Positions 34,676 through 46,045 of a stretch of 64,000 bases of DNA are shown in pieces. The position numbers were made by a program, and so were the translations under genes. Where the stretch lies: NCBI GenBank assembly GCA_934045905.1, contig OW203769.1:17453705-17517704 (forward strand), written 5' to 3'. Within the stretch, counting starts at the first letter, position 1. Each line of letters begins with the position of its first letter. Below the pieces are notes generated by a model that ran no database searches, was not told the origin of the DNA, and was given only the letters and a program-made list of their open reading frames with translations. This stretch comes from Leuctra nigra (lineage: Eukaryota > Arthropoda > Insecta > Plecoptera > Leuctridae).

Positions 34676-35768
34676 GTGCGGTTTTGTTGAATAACCGGCG
34701 CCTAATTAACGGTGCAATAAGCAAAAATTAAAAAGGGCTACTAATATACAATCAGACTGATCATGTGAACATCCTGTAAAAGTTACACTCACTTACGAAA
34801 CAATGTGATACCGAGCGCTAGTATCACCTTAAGTAAATGGGATTTTTACTTGATTTTGTCTGATGATAGAAGTCTTTTTAATTTTGCTTTCTTAAATATA
34901 GGCTCCGTTTTTGCAACAGAACTACTAAAAAATGTGCTCAATGGGGAACGATTGTAACCCCCGAACTCGTGAATTTTACAAGCGTGTCCTGAATGGCAAT
35001 TTCATTCTTAAATTATAATATAAAATGCGTCTAGAGAGAAATTTAAATAACTAATTTCCACACAAAAATTAATAATAATACCAATGAACGAAGACAAAAA
35101 ATGTATAGCTACGATGTATTTTTACATCTTTTTTCCAATCATGATTAAAATATCAATTAATTTCGTCTCCAATCGAATCGTATCCCTCAGAAGCGTGTGA
35201 AAACACCTCAATTTCATGGATTTATTCAAAGCAGCAGGCAGCGAAAGATCAATCTAAATATTTTCTCAAAACTAATTTCTGTAAGAATTATTTCAGCTTC
35301 CAAAATCATGGCAAAAGCCAAACGACTATTCTAAATAAAACGGATTGTATGACAAATTGTATGAAAGATTGACGGCAACATCGTACGTAAATACCAATTT
35401 TGTGCTAACTTGACATCAGACTTTATGGTGATCTCTGAATTAATGGATAATAATAAGGATTGATTGACGTTTGTCAATCCAACAGACAATTTCGAATATG
35501 GCTTTATTGTTAGGTGTACAATTTTCAAACATCCATGATCTCAATTTAATTTCTCTTTATTATTGAATATTGGAGAAAATTCTCTATAAGGTAATTATGT
35601 TCTCGCTACTCCTCAATTGTTTTATGGATATTTAAAGTTGATCCCAAATTAAATCCTTCAAAACACGTGTATTTAATTAGAGATAAATTGGATCACGAGT
35701 TTGAGCTGCAACATCCCGACAGAGCTAAGTTCTGCTCTCTTCTGAGAGAATTCACTTGATAAAAGAGA

Positions 35769-37080
35769 TCTAGTGGAGCGGTCGCTCCACCCAGCCAAGT
35801 CGTACCGTACACTCACACTCACTCAACATACCGTAAATGCCTAATAAACTGAGGAGCAGACCAACCACTTTTACTGTAAGCAACAACATGGCATTTTCGG
35901 CCTACTGGATCTCAAAATTGAAAAATCTCACATTGTTGCGAAATATCTTAATTTCGAGCTATGGCCCACCTGACTACATATACCAAATTTGGGAACAATA
36001 CGTTATGCCGTTTGCGAGCTAGAGGGCCGTGAAAACAGTGAAATTACACCCCTTTTAAAAGCTATCTGATGATGATGATGATTCAGATATCAGGAAACGT
36101 TGCTATCACCGCCACAGCCCAAACGGCAAACCCGATCGATCTGAAATTTTTACCACATGTGCACTTTTGGCGTCTGATGATACCTTGCCTCTTGTGATTT
36201 TTTTGTGCCGCCATTTTTAAACCGGAAGTGACGTCATATCTCAAAAACGTCTGGACCGATTAGAACGAAATTAGCGCCAAACGATTCGGATGGTCTTCTC
36301 AATGAAATATCAATAGTCAAAATAGAAATGTACTTTTTCCGAAACCGGAAATGACGTCATAAAAATGCAAAATTTGAATGAAATCATCTCTTATAACAAT
36401 AACTACATATTCAGAAGGCTTATAATGTTACATAACATTTATAGATACAAATTTTAGGTGGCAGTGAAGTCAGCCGCCATTTTGAAAACCGGAAGTGATG
36501 CCATAACTCGAGAACGGCTGGACCAATTGGAACGAAACTTCCGCTATACTTTATAGCATATTATTTATAGCATATACATAGTAACAAGCACAACTTTTCT
36601 TAGCAACCAAATCACAAAGGCGTATTTTTTAAAGGTATTCTTATAGTTTTGGTGCCACTATATATGTCACAAGTTGTAAGAATAAACTAAAAAAAGGAGT
36701 GATATCCCCATAAAAAACACTCCGTGTAAAAATACCAGCCAAGTCTCTTCAACTAAAAAAAAATTTAATAAATCTAAAAATTCAGCACTGAAAAGTAGTG
36801 ATATCAAAAAATTGGCCAAGTCAAAACTTTTCAAAAAATACTTGGCGCATCGTTTTTTAGGGTATTATTGAAATATTATATCTATATATGATTATATTTG
36901 ATTTCTGGCCTACTTCTATACTATTTATATGCACGATGCGCCAAGTATTTTTTGAAAAGTTTTGACTTGGCCAATTTTTTGATATCACTACTTTTCAGTG
37001 CTGAATTTTTAGATTTATTAAATTTTTTTTTAGTTGAAGAGACTTGGCTGGTATTTTTACACGGAGTGTTTTTTATGGGG
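35769..37080 (+). mobile_element. Hairpin-ended element (family D), copy 2
   Basis: Same left palindrome (35773-35790), same CCAGCCAAGTCGTACC, the same TGGCATTTTCGGCCTACTGG block and the same right hairpin as copy 1. It has only two internal modules (starting near 36207 and 36472) against four, which accounts for its shorter length (about 1.31 against 1.85 kb). Each module carries GCCGCCATTTT, ACCGGAAGTGA and TGACGTCA or relics of them. Confidence 0.86.
36706..37080. repeat. Giant terminal hairpin of element D, copy 2
   Basis: Arms 36706-36853 and 36933-37080 are 148 bp each and, as far as I can compare, fully complementary apart from possible homopolymer differences. The loop is 79 bp, AT-rich and unlike the loop of copy 1. 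Confidence 0.95.
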
Positions 37081-37182
37081 TTACTATTATAAGAACATTT
37101 TATATCTCTCAATGAGCTTCATCTACCGACCGTTTTGCTACATTTCGCAATCGGAACAATTATCAATAATTATGTTTTTTTT

Positions 37183-37459
37183 GTCTGGGGCTTAACGTCG
37201 CACTGTTCTGCAGCGAGGCTAATGGCGACGGATGAATGATTATGATGATGATTGGGAGATGATGGTGAAGAATAAGTCAGGATAGTAGGTGGGAAGGAGG
37301 AGTCGTGGCCTATTAGTAGGGTACCTTCCCAACATTTGCCTGTCGACTGAGGGAATTAACCACGAAAAAAACCCAGGCAGGAAGGACGGCCGCGGGAATC
37401 GAACTCGGGCCTCCGGAATACAAGCTCAGAGCGTTAACCACTCACCCAACCTGTTCCGT
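37183..37459 (-). mobile_element. tRNA-derived SINE, second near-complete copy
   Basis: Matches 19645-19917 along its length, including the antisense A and B boxes (GTTAACCACTCACCCAAC; GGAATCGAAC). On the minus strand the end CCCCAGAC runs into AAAAAAAA, an A-rich tail compatible with retroposition. Confidence 0.88.
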
Positions 37460-37499
37460 ATTGTATTCCGTATTTTATACGTATTTTATTGAGTATTTT

Positions 37500-37885
37500 A
37501 TCAATCAATATATTTTATAATATAAAATATATATATATATATATATATTTTTTTATATATTTTTTTTTTTTTTTTATAATTTTATTCAATATTCATTGAA
37601 TATTTTTCATTAAAAATCACCCTTTCTTCTGCGCTATCAGTTCAGGACTAGAGGACCTTAATCATATTCTTAAAACGCAAATTAAATAGTATGTATATCC
37701 TAAACATATTATTTTAATACCATAATAATATAATATAATATAATATAATATATTATAATATAATAAATTATAATATAATATAATATAATATCATATCATA
37801 TCATATAATATAATATAATATAATATAATATAATATAATACAATATAATAATATAATATAATTATAATATTATATCTAAGTATTT
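37500..37885. repeat. AT-only low-complexity region, (TATAA)n
   Basis: T runs and TA dinucleotides at 37500-37590, then a (TAATA)n-type pentamer array at about 37720-37870. No coding content. Confidence 0.9.
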
Positions 37886-37920
37886 GTAATTATAGGTTAG
37901 TGTGTTCATGGTTCTATTTT

Positions 37921-38409
37921 TGAGCGAACGTAGCGATCAGCGAACCTATATTTTCGACACTATCGGGGTGTTTTTATTTTTACAGCAGTGTCCAGGTCAA
38001 ATTGTTCAACCAATCGATCTGAAATTTTGCAAATATTCTAATATATAAACGGTCTTGTGTATAGTTTTTGAACAGGATCTTGTAATTTTTAGGAAATTAA
38101 AATAGGAGCCGTTTGACTGATCAATGTCAATTTTGCATGGTCATCGGGACCAACATTTGAGGTGTTTTTGTCAAAATACTAATCTTTTGTTAACTTCAAA
38201 AGTTATTAACATTTTACCAAAATTTTATGCATGTTTGGATTTGGAATTGTCAAATTTCTTAAAGGAAATGTTAGATATTTCATCACTGCTTCATTTACGC
38301 ACGTTTCGGGGTTTTCCAATGTCTCTAGATCAGATACTTGCAAACGCATACCAATTCGCATTCAATACAGGCTCGATCATCAACGCGTTACACAGAGCGT
38401 TTTCCTATT
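37921..38409 (+). mobile_element. Family A, short diverged + copy
   Basis: Starts TGAGCGAACGTAGCGATCAG and ends ATCAACGCGTTACACAGAGC/GTTTTCCTA, the family termini. The internal core phrases are present (CCAATCGATCTGAAATTTTG; TTTTGCATGGTCATCGGGAC), but the middle is deleted. Confidence 0.82.
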
Positions 38410-38712
38410 GTAATGTACAGGTTTTAAGATATTTGTTAATTAGAACGTTAATATATATAATAATCTTTATTGAATAAAAAGACTCTGCCTCACAAATAAG
38501 GTTGCTAAAAAGCACAGAATAATAATCAACATATAAATGAAACTAATACTATTAATACAAAGTGAACTAAAACTACCAATTACAAATTATAAAGGTGATT
38601 GCGAAAAATTCTTATAGAACCTTTCAAAACTAACAATACTATATCGTCTACAAAATTTCAGCAAGAATGATATTTTAGTAAAATAATTGGAAATCGAGCC
38701 GTTGTTGAACCT

Positions 38713-39347
38713 TTAAGGCCATTGTGTATCACGTGACTTTATTTCTCTACATCCGATCAAAAGAAATAGTTACCTATGAGTACATACCTTACATCGTTCA
38801 TGTTGAATAATCCAAGGTGATTTATGAAGAAAATTCACTGCATACTGGAGCTTATCAATATTTGCAGTCAATAATATTTATTTTTGCAGTGGTTTAATAA
38901 ATAAAAACAACACAAATATCGTGTATACGTACGCGTGTGAAGACTGTCAAAACCACGCGCTGTTCGTTTAAACTTACATTCATAATAGTGGATATAATTA
39001 ATATCTCAACATTTCGTTGGAAAGATGAAGAAAGAGCGCATGTTATATATTCTGACATTGCGTCAGGTTTGTGATGCATATATGCCTTTTTATTAGAGTA
39101 ATGTTTGCTGTTTTTGGCAACTCGTAGAATTTCCTTCAACTTCAGGTCTTGATTTGAGAATATTTAGGTGCAAGGAAGTAAAATCATCTAATATGTTATT
39201 TTCGCAGTTCTTTTCTGCGTAGAATTAGTTCCAACAGATGTGTCCTAACTTATCTGATGAGGGAGAAGTCTTTGTTAAACTGAACCCTTCCAATAGAAAA
39301 TGTGTAGCTTTTTGGGTAAAAAGTCACGTGATATACAGGGACCTTAA
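38713..39347. mobile_element. TTAA-flanked MITE, copy 1
   Basis: Bounded by TTAA at both ends. Left TTAAGGCCATTGTGTATCAC and right (complement) TTAAGGTCCCTGTATATCAC form terminal repeats including TATCACGTGACTTT. TTAA target sites are typical of piggyBac-type elements. No transposase frame. Confidence 0.88.
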
Positions 39348-39639
39348 GCCTCTATGAAGGATGTGCGTGAGTCATTATATTTAAGTTTTCCCAAGTATAA
39401 ATCCTTACTTTAATAGTTAACTTCAAGTAAACTTCCATGCTACTGAGCCATTAGGACTGAATCATGGATTATGAAGCACATTCACACTCAAGTCAGACTC
39501 GAGTGTATCCAAGACTTCAAGAAGATGTGAATATGAGGTAGGTAGTGTTCAGAACGATACACCTCATTGCAACATTACGCCATTATTCAGCATTGAATGG
39601 TTAGATGATAATATGAAACAGGGGCTCAAGTCAACACAT

Positions 39640-39885
39640 GATTCAATCTAAAAAATGACACCTTGAGGATTAATAGACTAATTCAGAAAATATCTAGGTG
39701 GCTCTGGTTTCTAGATAAATTCACATGCAGTTTGGATTTCCATATATCTAATGGTGTTTTACAACAATGGGTTACAATAAGAATACACACTTGGAAAATC
39801 ATACTGCATGTGAAATTCATTAGGATCCAGAGCCATCCAGATAATTTCTGAATTGGTCTATTAGCTAAACTTTAGATTAAATTCA
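39640..39885. mobile_element. Fold-back MITE
   Basis: GACTAATTCAGAAAATATCT at the left pairs with AGATAATTTCTGAATTGGTC at the right. GGCTCTGG and TTCACATGCAGT also pair inward. Arms are about 75 bp. Confidence 0.82.
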
Positions 39886-39931
39886 GCTCGCGATCATTTT
39901 GTATAATGCCTAGTGGTGAAGTGAAGTCCAG

Positions 39932-40037
39932 GGTAGTTATTCTATCTTTAAAAATCCGGATTTCGGCCCGAATTTGATTCACAAATCAGATTCGGACCGA
40001 ATCTGGATTTTTAAAGTCATAGAATAACTGCCCTGGG
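39932..40037. mobile_element. Short fold-back MITE
   Basis: Almost entirely palindromic over about 106 bp: CCAGGGTAGTTATTCTAT at the left, ATAGAATAACTGCCCTGG at the right, with TTTAAAAATCCGGATT pairing inside. Length and pairing are like a miRNA precursor. Confidence 0.88.
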
Positions 40038-40119
40038 TATAAGTACGTGTACGTATAATGTTACCTATACCGGGGTATACACATTTATATCTTACATAAT
40101 TCACGAAAGTTTAAAAGGA

Positions 40120-40300
40120 CCAGTTAAAAAAAAAGTATATACATATAATTTTTTTGAACTGGACCCCTTATTCTGTAATGAAAACGAAATCATTTCATAT
40201 CACTGTTATCTTATGGCCGTGAAATGATTTTGTTTTCGTCACAGAATAAGGACAAAGTTAAAAAACGATTTTGGTATACTTTCTTTTTGTAAAGAACTGA
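40120..40300. mobile_element. Fold-back MITE
   Basis: CCTTATTCTGTAATGAAAAC pairs with GTTTTCGTCACAGAATAAGG, and GAAATCATTTCA with TGAAATGATTTT. Outer A/T-rich arms add weaker pairing. Fragments recur near 4255-4290. Confidence 0.8.
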
Positions 40301-40433
40301 AGTAAAAACTGAACTGATGGAACTGATCGAAAACGAATTCATTTCAGATGAATGATTTCTTCGCTTTTGTTATAGAAACTTGGCAGGAAAATCAATGTTA
40401 TTATTTTATTTGATGAATCAAACAACGGAATGA

Positions 40434-40622
40434 ATGGATGCATTTAATATCCTCTTTCCGAGTATGTCGGCTGATAATTCTACAAACAAAGACAATACTT
40501 CGTCCCCACCCAACAAGCTAAAACCACCACAACTAGCTCCGGTCATCCGCGACGCCAATCGTCCCCACTATCTCCTCACACGAGCGGACGTCTCAGAGCA
40601 AGTCGTCCGACATAAAAAGCAA
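40434..40622 (+). CDS. Candidate first coding exon of an unidentified gene
   Basis: Sixty-three codons from an ATG, reading MDAFNILFPSMSADNSTNKD, NTSSPPNKLKPPQLAPVIRD and ANRPHYLLTRADVSEQVVRH before KKQ. Third positions from about codon 15 are GC-rich and amino-acid use looks natural: a Ser/Asn/Pro-rich start followed by a more ordered stretch. It ends at a possible donor (GCAA|GTATTT), phase 0, then soon meets stops. Possible upstream acceptors are ATTTCAG (about 40346) and TTGTTATAG. I do not recognise the protein. A possible 29-nt partner exon is 51813-51841. Confidence 0.38.
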
Positions 40623-40639
40623 GTATTTACGAATGTCAT

Positions 40640-41800
40640 TAACGTCTAATATCGTCTTATCGCGAGGTCTACCCACTGTTACTGCATTCTACCGGCAATT
40701 GCAGTGTAATTCCGTACAGTATGGGGCGTTTATGAGAGATACATGCAGCCATTGCCATTGCAGTTTCTGCAGATATAATGACATTTAATTTCTTCTTGGC
40801 CAAGCCCCTTTTGCATTTGGAAAACTGTAAATTGCTGAACAATACCGGAGATAAGTTATTTGTTTTGTATACACATTAATTATTGGAGGCATTAAACTAA
40901 AGGCAAACTTTAAATAGACTTGGTTTTTATATTATGTAAATAGACGTGGATAATAATATAATATAAAAAATAACATATTAGAAAACTATTATTGCATTTC
41001 TGTACCTCAGAGGTAGAAGGCCCTGAAAGTGCTTTTCAGAGATTCTTGATGTGAGCTCAAAAACCAGTTCCAAGCATACTGGTCGTATTGTAGGAATATA
41101 CTTAAGTATATTGTTGGCTTCAGTTTGCAATTAATAGACATCATATTGCGTGATTCCAAAAGTGTGCAACGCAAAATTGAGGGAAAAAACTTCATGCATT
41201 CTATTTATGGTGTAGTACAGATCGTATTATAAATAATTATTATTTGAGCAAGTCAATAATTCAATAAAATTACGGGGCAACGAGACATGTGACAATTGGA
41301 AGTAAAATTTACAGTGAACCAAGAAATCTTGAAGATAACAAAAATGAAGAATATAAGAAGTAAAAACAAATACCCGAAAAATTACGAGATACAACATTAT
41401 TTATAAAAAGCTTGAGTCAAGACTAGAGTTCGAATCAATTGATACAACTGATCCATGTAATATTTTTCTTTACATTTTGTAAGAGGGAGTTGCTATAACA
41501 TTATTATAAAGGAGACAAATAACCAAGTAGATTTTTGGAATAGCTGAAATTAATTTTGCTTATTTAAGGAGTATAAGAAAAACTTACTGATAGAATCAAA
41601 ATTTAATCAAATTCAAGTAGGTGAAGTGTATAGTTACAGAAATTGTCAGTGTGTTCCAATTATTAACGCCTCAGTTAAATTGACAATTTTTTTTTCACCT
41701 CTATCAAATTCACCTCTACCTTGTGTAACGACAGCACTCGATTGAGAGTTGAGATGCATTTGATGAAAACTGAGCTTTTTCCGGAATCAATACCTATATT
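40640..41800. other. Unassigned AT-rich stretch
   Basis: No convincing gene or repeat family is seen. It may be intron or intergenic. Confidence 0.4.
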
Positions 41801-42149
41801 CCGCTCAACAAACTCAATTTAATTCATCCGCTGAATTGCCCGAATGAAAGCACAATTCTCCGGCCCCTGCGTGTAAATGCATGTCGCTATCTCCCCCACA
41901 CACCCCGGCATGGCAGGGGGTTGTAATCGCCAATGAGCCTGCTAGGACTGAAGGGCGGGGCCCCAAAACACCAGCGGCGGGGTGAGAAGGTGGTATAAAA
42001 TTATAGAAAGACAAACGAGGGCTCAATCTTAGCGAGAGGTTTTCCGGATTCGCTCTGAAATATGGAGCAGGAGGTGGACGTGAAATAGTTGTCGTCGGCG
42101 CAGGAATAACGAAGCTGTTAGGAGAACTTAAGAGATGTGTATCAGTGAT

Positions 42150-43080
42150 GTATCGCAGGGGTCGCAAACATAGAGGCAGGGGTGGCAAACATGGAGCAGG
42201 GGTGGACAACATGGAGCAGGGGTCGTGAACATAGAGCAGGGGTCGTGAACATAGAGCAGGGGTCGTGAACATGGGGCAGGGGTCGTGAACATGGAGCAGG
42301 GGTGGCAAACGTAGAGGCAGGGGTCGCAAACATAGAGGCAGGGGTGGCAAACATGGAGCAGGGGTGGACAACATGGAGCAGGGGTCGTGAACATAGAGCA
42401 GGGGTCGTGAACATAGAGCAGGGGTCGTGAACATGGGGCAGGGGTCGTGAACATGGAGCAGGGGTGGCAAACGTAGAGGCAGGGGTCGCAAACATAGAGG
42501 CAGGGGTGGCAAACATGGAGCAGGGGTGGACAACATGGAGCAGGGGTCGTGAACATAGAGCAGGGGTCGTGAACATAGAGCAGGGGTCGTGAACATGGGG
42601 CAGGGGTCGTGAACATGGAGCAAGGGTCGTAAACATGGAGCAGGGGTCGTAAACATGGGACAGGGGTCGTGAACATGGGGCAGGGGTCGTGAACATGGAG
42701 CAGGGGTCGCAAACATAGAGACAGGGGTCGCAAACATGGAGCAGGGGTGGCAAACATGGAGCAGGGGTCGTGAACATAGAGCAGGGGTCGTGAACATGGG
42801 GCAGGGGTCGTGAACATAGAGCAGGGGTCGTGAACATGGAGCAGGGGTCGTGAACATGGAGCAGGGGTCGTGAACATGCGGCAGGGGTCGTGAACATAGA
42901 GCAGGGGTCGCAAACATGGAGCAGGGGTCGTAAACATAGAGCAGGGGTGGCAAACATAGAGCAGGGGTCGTAAACATGCGGCAGGGGTCGCAAACATGGG
43001 GCTGGGGTCGCAAACATAGAGCAGGGGTGGCAAATATGGGGGAGGGGTCAAAACAAGAAGAAGGGTCGCAAACAAGTAGC
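42150..43080. repeat. 20-bp minisatellite, about 45 copies, with a 162-bp higher-order unit
   Basis: The basic unit is CAGGGGTCGTGAACATAGAG, with TGG/CGC and GAGG/GGGG variants. At the left end the same ordered set of eight variants repeats with a period of 162 bp (anchor GGTGGCAAACATGG at about 42182, 42344 and 42506). Since 20 is not a multiple of three, all three frames on the minus strand read the same 20-residue repeat; the long open frames there are artefacts. Confidence 0.97.
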
Positions 43081-43559
43081 AGAGGTCGTATTCGAAGAAC
43101 TCTCAAAGAAATTATCACTGCTCCTTTGTCGCAATTGGTACGTTTGATTTCATAGCAGTATCCAAGTATGTAGAGCTGAAGTAATTAATTCGTATTGTCA
43201 ATACAAATAATCCAACGCGTTCCCAGAGTATAAAGTTTTCCAAGATGGCGGCCAAAATTTAAAAATACTTTTTTTCACAATAGGGCATGAAGTTTTGATC
43301 TTAAATATAAAAAAATTAATCCTCGATGTATTTTTGGTTAGGCTACAGGAATGAATCACTTTAGCCCCCAGCCCCCAGCCCCCGCCAGGGGTCTGGCGGC
43401 ACCAAAGCTTTTTAGGCTTTGTACCTATATCTGCAATGAGATATGTCGCACCTTCCCTTCACAACGATCCTACGGGAGTGAAAAATTGACCTTTTGGCCC
43501 GCTACTATATTATATCTTTGCTCCTTATTGGCCACCCCTGTCTCTCCAGATCTTTATCT

Positions 43560-43730
43560 CTGATGTATTGGAGGACCCAGACAGCTTTAGGTGTAATTCG
43601 TGAGTTAATAGAAGGCCGTGCGATAGCGTTGCGAACTGTCAGTAGGGCCATTGCTTCACGCGATGATGTAGTCAATGAGGACTTTCAGAGGTTTCAGGTG
43701 ATTCCGCTCATTAACAGGTTCAACCCTTAG
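43560..43730 (+). CDS. Coding-like stretch, unidentified
   Basis: Reads YWRTQTALGVIRELIEGRAI, ALRTVSRAIASRDDVVNEDF and QRFQVIPLINRFNP to a TAG. Moderately GC-rich with a regular codon mix; no start or splice signal is compelling. No domain recognised. Confidence 0.2.
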   Translation: MMYWRTQTALGVIRELIEGRAIALRTVSRAIASRDDVVNEDFQRFQVIPLINRFNP

Positions 43731-44019
43731 CCCTCGTGTCAACATCGTGGCGACACACATTCTGTCGCATTTAATTGACAAGTTTTGTGTTGATTCTTCC
43801 GTGGATAGAACTTAGAGACTGGACTGCACGCAATTGTTTTGGCAGCTTTAAAGTTGTATTCCCTAACAGCTGATAGTAAATTGTGTTCGTTATTACGTAC
43901 ATGATTGATATCAAACTTTCTTTAAAATATCCGAATTAAAACTTTGGACAATTTAATTTGGAAATGTAATAACTTACACTCGCAGATACTCTCATATTAT
44001 AGGAACTATATTTACTGAA

Positions 44020-44865
44020 ATATTAGTAGAACGCTCTGTACAAGTACGTATTCAGGGGGGTGGGGGCGCCCCCCCCCCTGAATTCAAGGTTGCATCTAAA
44101 AAATTAAGCACATTTATAAATAATATGTGAAAAAACATTTAAAAATAGACAGATGATGTCAAAAACATTCCATAATGGTTTGAGTTAAAATTCCAAAAAC
44201 TTTTCCGGGACTATGCGCCCCGGACTTACACATCCTACTAGACAATGTCTATGCTACTAGTCAATAAATTAACCTATTCTTAAACTTCTTAGACCAATTT
44301 TTGGATATTTTGGATATTCCCTAAAATTGTTATATTGATATTCAAAATTGCACCTAAACGAATGACCTTGATTCAAAATTTTATCGGCTGTTTTCCACTG
44401 TGATTTTCAAAGTATTAGAACTGTCCGCCGCCCCTCCCCCCCCCCCCCCCCCGAAATTTAAACCTGGTTACGCCCTTGGTTCTTGATAAGCGACCCTTAG
44501 CATTACATGCGAAATAATATGCGTGAAAACGTTTATATGTAGACATTGGAAATAGAGGAAGACAATGTGATAGAATACGCTAAAGGATTAAATAATTTTA
44601 TCTTTGAATTTCTTTTGACAAATATTTCAAAACAAGCATAAAATGTTCGTAAAATATCAAGAACTCTTGAAGTTCTTGAAATATTTCCTTAAACATTCCC
44701 TAAACATAAAAAATGTTATTCAAAAGCTATTGGACTGCTCTTATAACATTAGTGTGTGTGCCAAATTTCAGATAGATTATTTGAACGGGTGTTACATGCC
44801 CATGGCCTAAAAGCAAACAAACAATAACAAAGAGAGAAATTGCCGTCGAGTACCGCGCAGTGAAG
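44020..44865 (-). mobile_element. Family A reverse copy with nested family C element
   Basis: GAACGCTCTGTA precedes, and GTTCTTGATAAGCGACC follows, the family C insertion (44041-44478). The A copy continues with ACATGCGAAATAATATGCG and diverged core phrases to about 44865. Confidence 0.72.
44041..44478. mobile_element. Family C MITE nested in family A
   Basis: Begins CAAGTACGTATTCAGGGGGG and ends AACCTGGTTACGCCCTTG. Internal blocks match 13959-14365 (TAAACTTCTTAGACCAATTT; GGACTATGCGCCCCGGACTT). It interrupts family A at the same site as the copy at 3198. Confidence 0.82.
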
Positions 44866-44984
44866 AACGAGTTTTCATCATTTTTTAGTGGTTTTCATCT
44901 AAATGAAATTATAAGCATGTAAAACCACTAGATATGAAATTTATAAAGTCGACTTTTACAGTAGGTAGGTAGATTTTTATAGTA

Positions 44985-45240
44985 GGAAAACGCTCTGTAT
45001 AACGCGTTGATAAGCGAGCCTCACATACATGCGATTTGATATGCGTTTGCAACTTTCTGCTAGCTGCTTCTGCTAGCTACTACTGAAGCGTCGTAGTAGC
45101 AGTGATAAAATATTTGTTAATTCTTGGTATACATTTGCAAATATTTCTAGATTATAGCAATCTAAAAATGACAATAACTTTGAAGATAACGACAGATAAT
45201 CTGAAAATTTTCTTAAATACCTAATATGTTGGTTATGAAA
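44985..45240 (-). mobile_element. Family A fragment
   Basis: Starts with the reversed terminus (TAGGAAAACGCTCTGTATAA, CGCGTTGATAAGCGAGCC) and ends within the core near 45235. Confidence 0.75.
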
Positions 45241-45249
45241 AGTTTTAAG

Positions 45250-45621
45250 AGGGCTGAGTAGTGAGCGTGGCCTGGAAGAGTTTTTTAATCGATTTTAATC
45301 AATATCTTTTACCAATGTAATTGTTAACAAAATAGGGCTTTGTACGCGTCTTTAGAACAGTTCAATGAAAATAATTTCATAGTTTGGAATAAGTTATTAG
45401 TTTTATTTTGTCCAACAGATGTTTAGTGCCATAATTTCACTAATTTTCGGGCACTAAACGTCTGTAGGACACAGTAAATCTAATAAACCATTACACGCTA
45501 TTGAATTATTTTCATTGAACTGTTTACAAAGCCTTATTTTGTTAACAATTACATTGGTAAAAGATATTGATAAAAATCGATTAAAAAACTCTGTAAGGTC
45601 CCTACCTTGACTCACTACCCA
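45250..45621. mobile_element. Full-length palindromic MITE, about 370 bp
   Basis: Arms of about 170 bp: GAGTTTTTTAATCGATTTTA pairs with TAAAAATCGATTAAAAAACT, ATTGTTAACAAAATAGGGCT with its complement, and CAGATGTTTAGTGCC with GGGCACTAAACGTCTG near the centre. Outer ends GGGCTGAGTAGTGAG and CTCACTACCC also pair. Confidence 0.88.
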
Positions 45622-45689
45622 AACTCCGTATTACATATTTCGACAATAGGTATCGGTATATTTTCCTCTGAAAAGCGATGTTTGTTATT

Positions 45690-46045
45690 TCCCTGCACTG
45701 GACCTCGCCTCCAGCCTCCTCATTGAAATGCAACGCCAGCGCGGCGATCTCACATCGTCGTAAATCACAAACGACTTGATAATTCAATTAACCGGCCTCT
45801 CTCTCGCCGGCGCAACAGAGATAATAAAACAACAGGCGGCGGAACACGGTCCGGCAGAGTGGATGCTGCAGAGGTGCGGAGACGCAGAGCTAATCTCAGA
45901 CAAATTAGCAGACAAACTAGATCGAGGGACCTTCAGCTGAGCGATTTATTCGTCGCGTTTCGATGGGAAACGCAGCGCGTTGATATTAGCGAGCACAGGG
46001 ACAGATCGAGGAAGAAGGGAAACTGCAATATGACGTCGATGCTTA
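45690..46045. promoter_or_regulatory. GC-rich non-repeat island, candidate regulatory or exon sequence
   Basis: CpG-rich against AT-rich flanks, free of the repeat families. It contains GAGATAATAAAACAAC, CCTCTCTCTCGCCGGCG and TGACGTCG. A plus frame reads VDAAEVRRRRANLRQISRQT for some 65 codons, but its composition is arginine-rich and unconvincing. Confidence 0.35.

Noticed and set aside
39932..40037. A genuine miRNA gene
   Set aside because: The pairing is nearly complete end to end, as in a MITE. Without small-RNA data there is no support for processing.
41814..43118. A 434-residue open frame on the minus strand, with two overlapping frames of about 300 residues
   Set aside because: It spans the 20-bp minisatellite. 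A stop-free 20-bp unit opens all three frames and gives the same repeated peptide in each, so there is no coding evidence.
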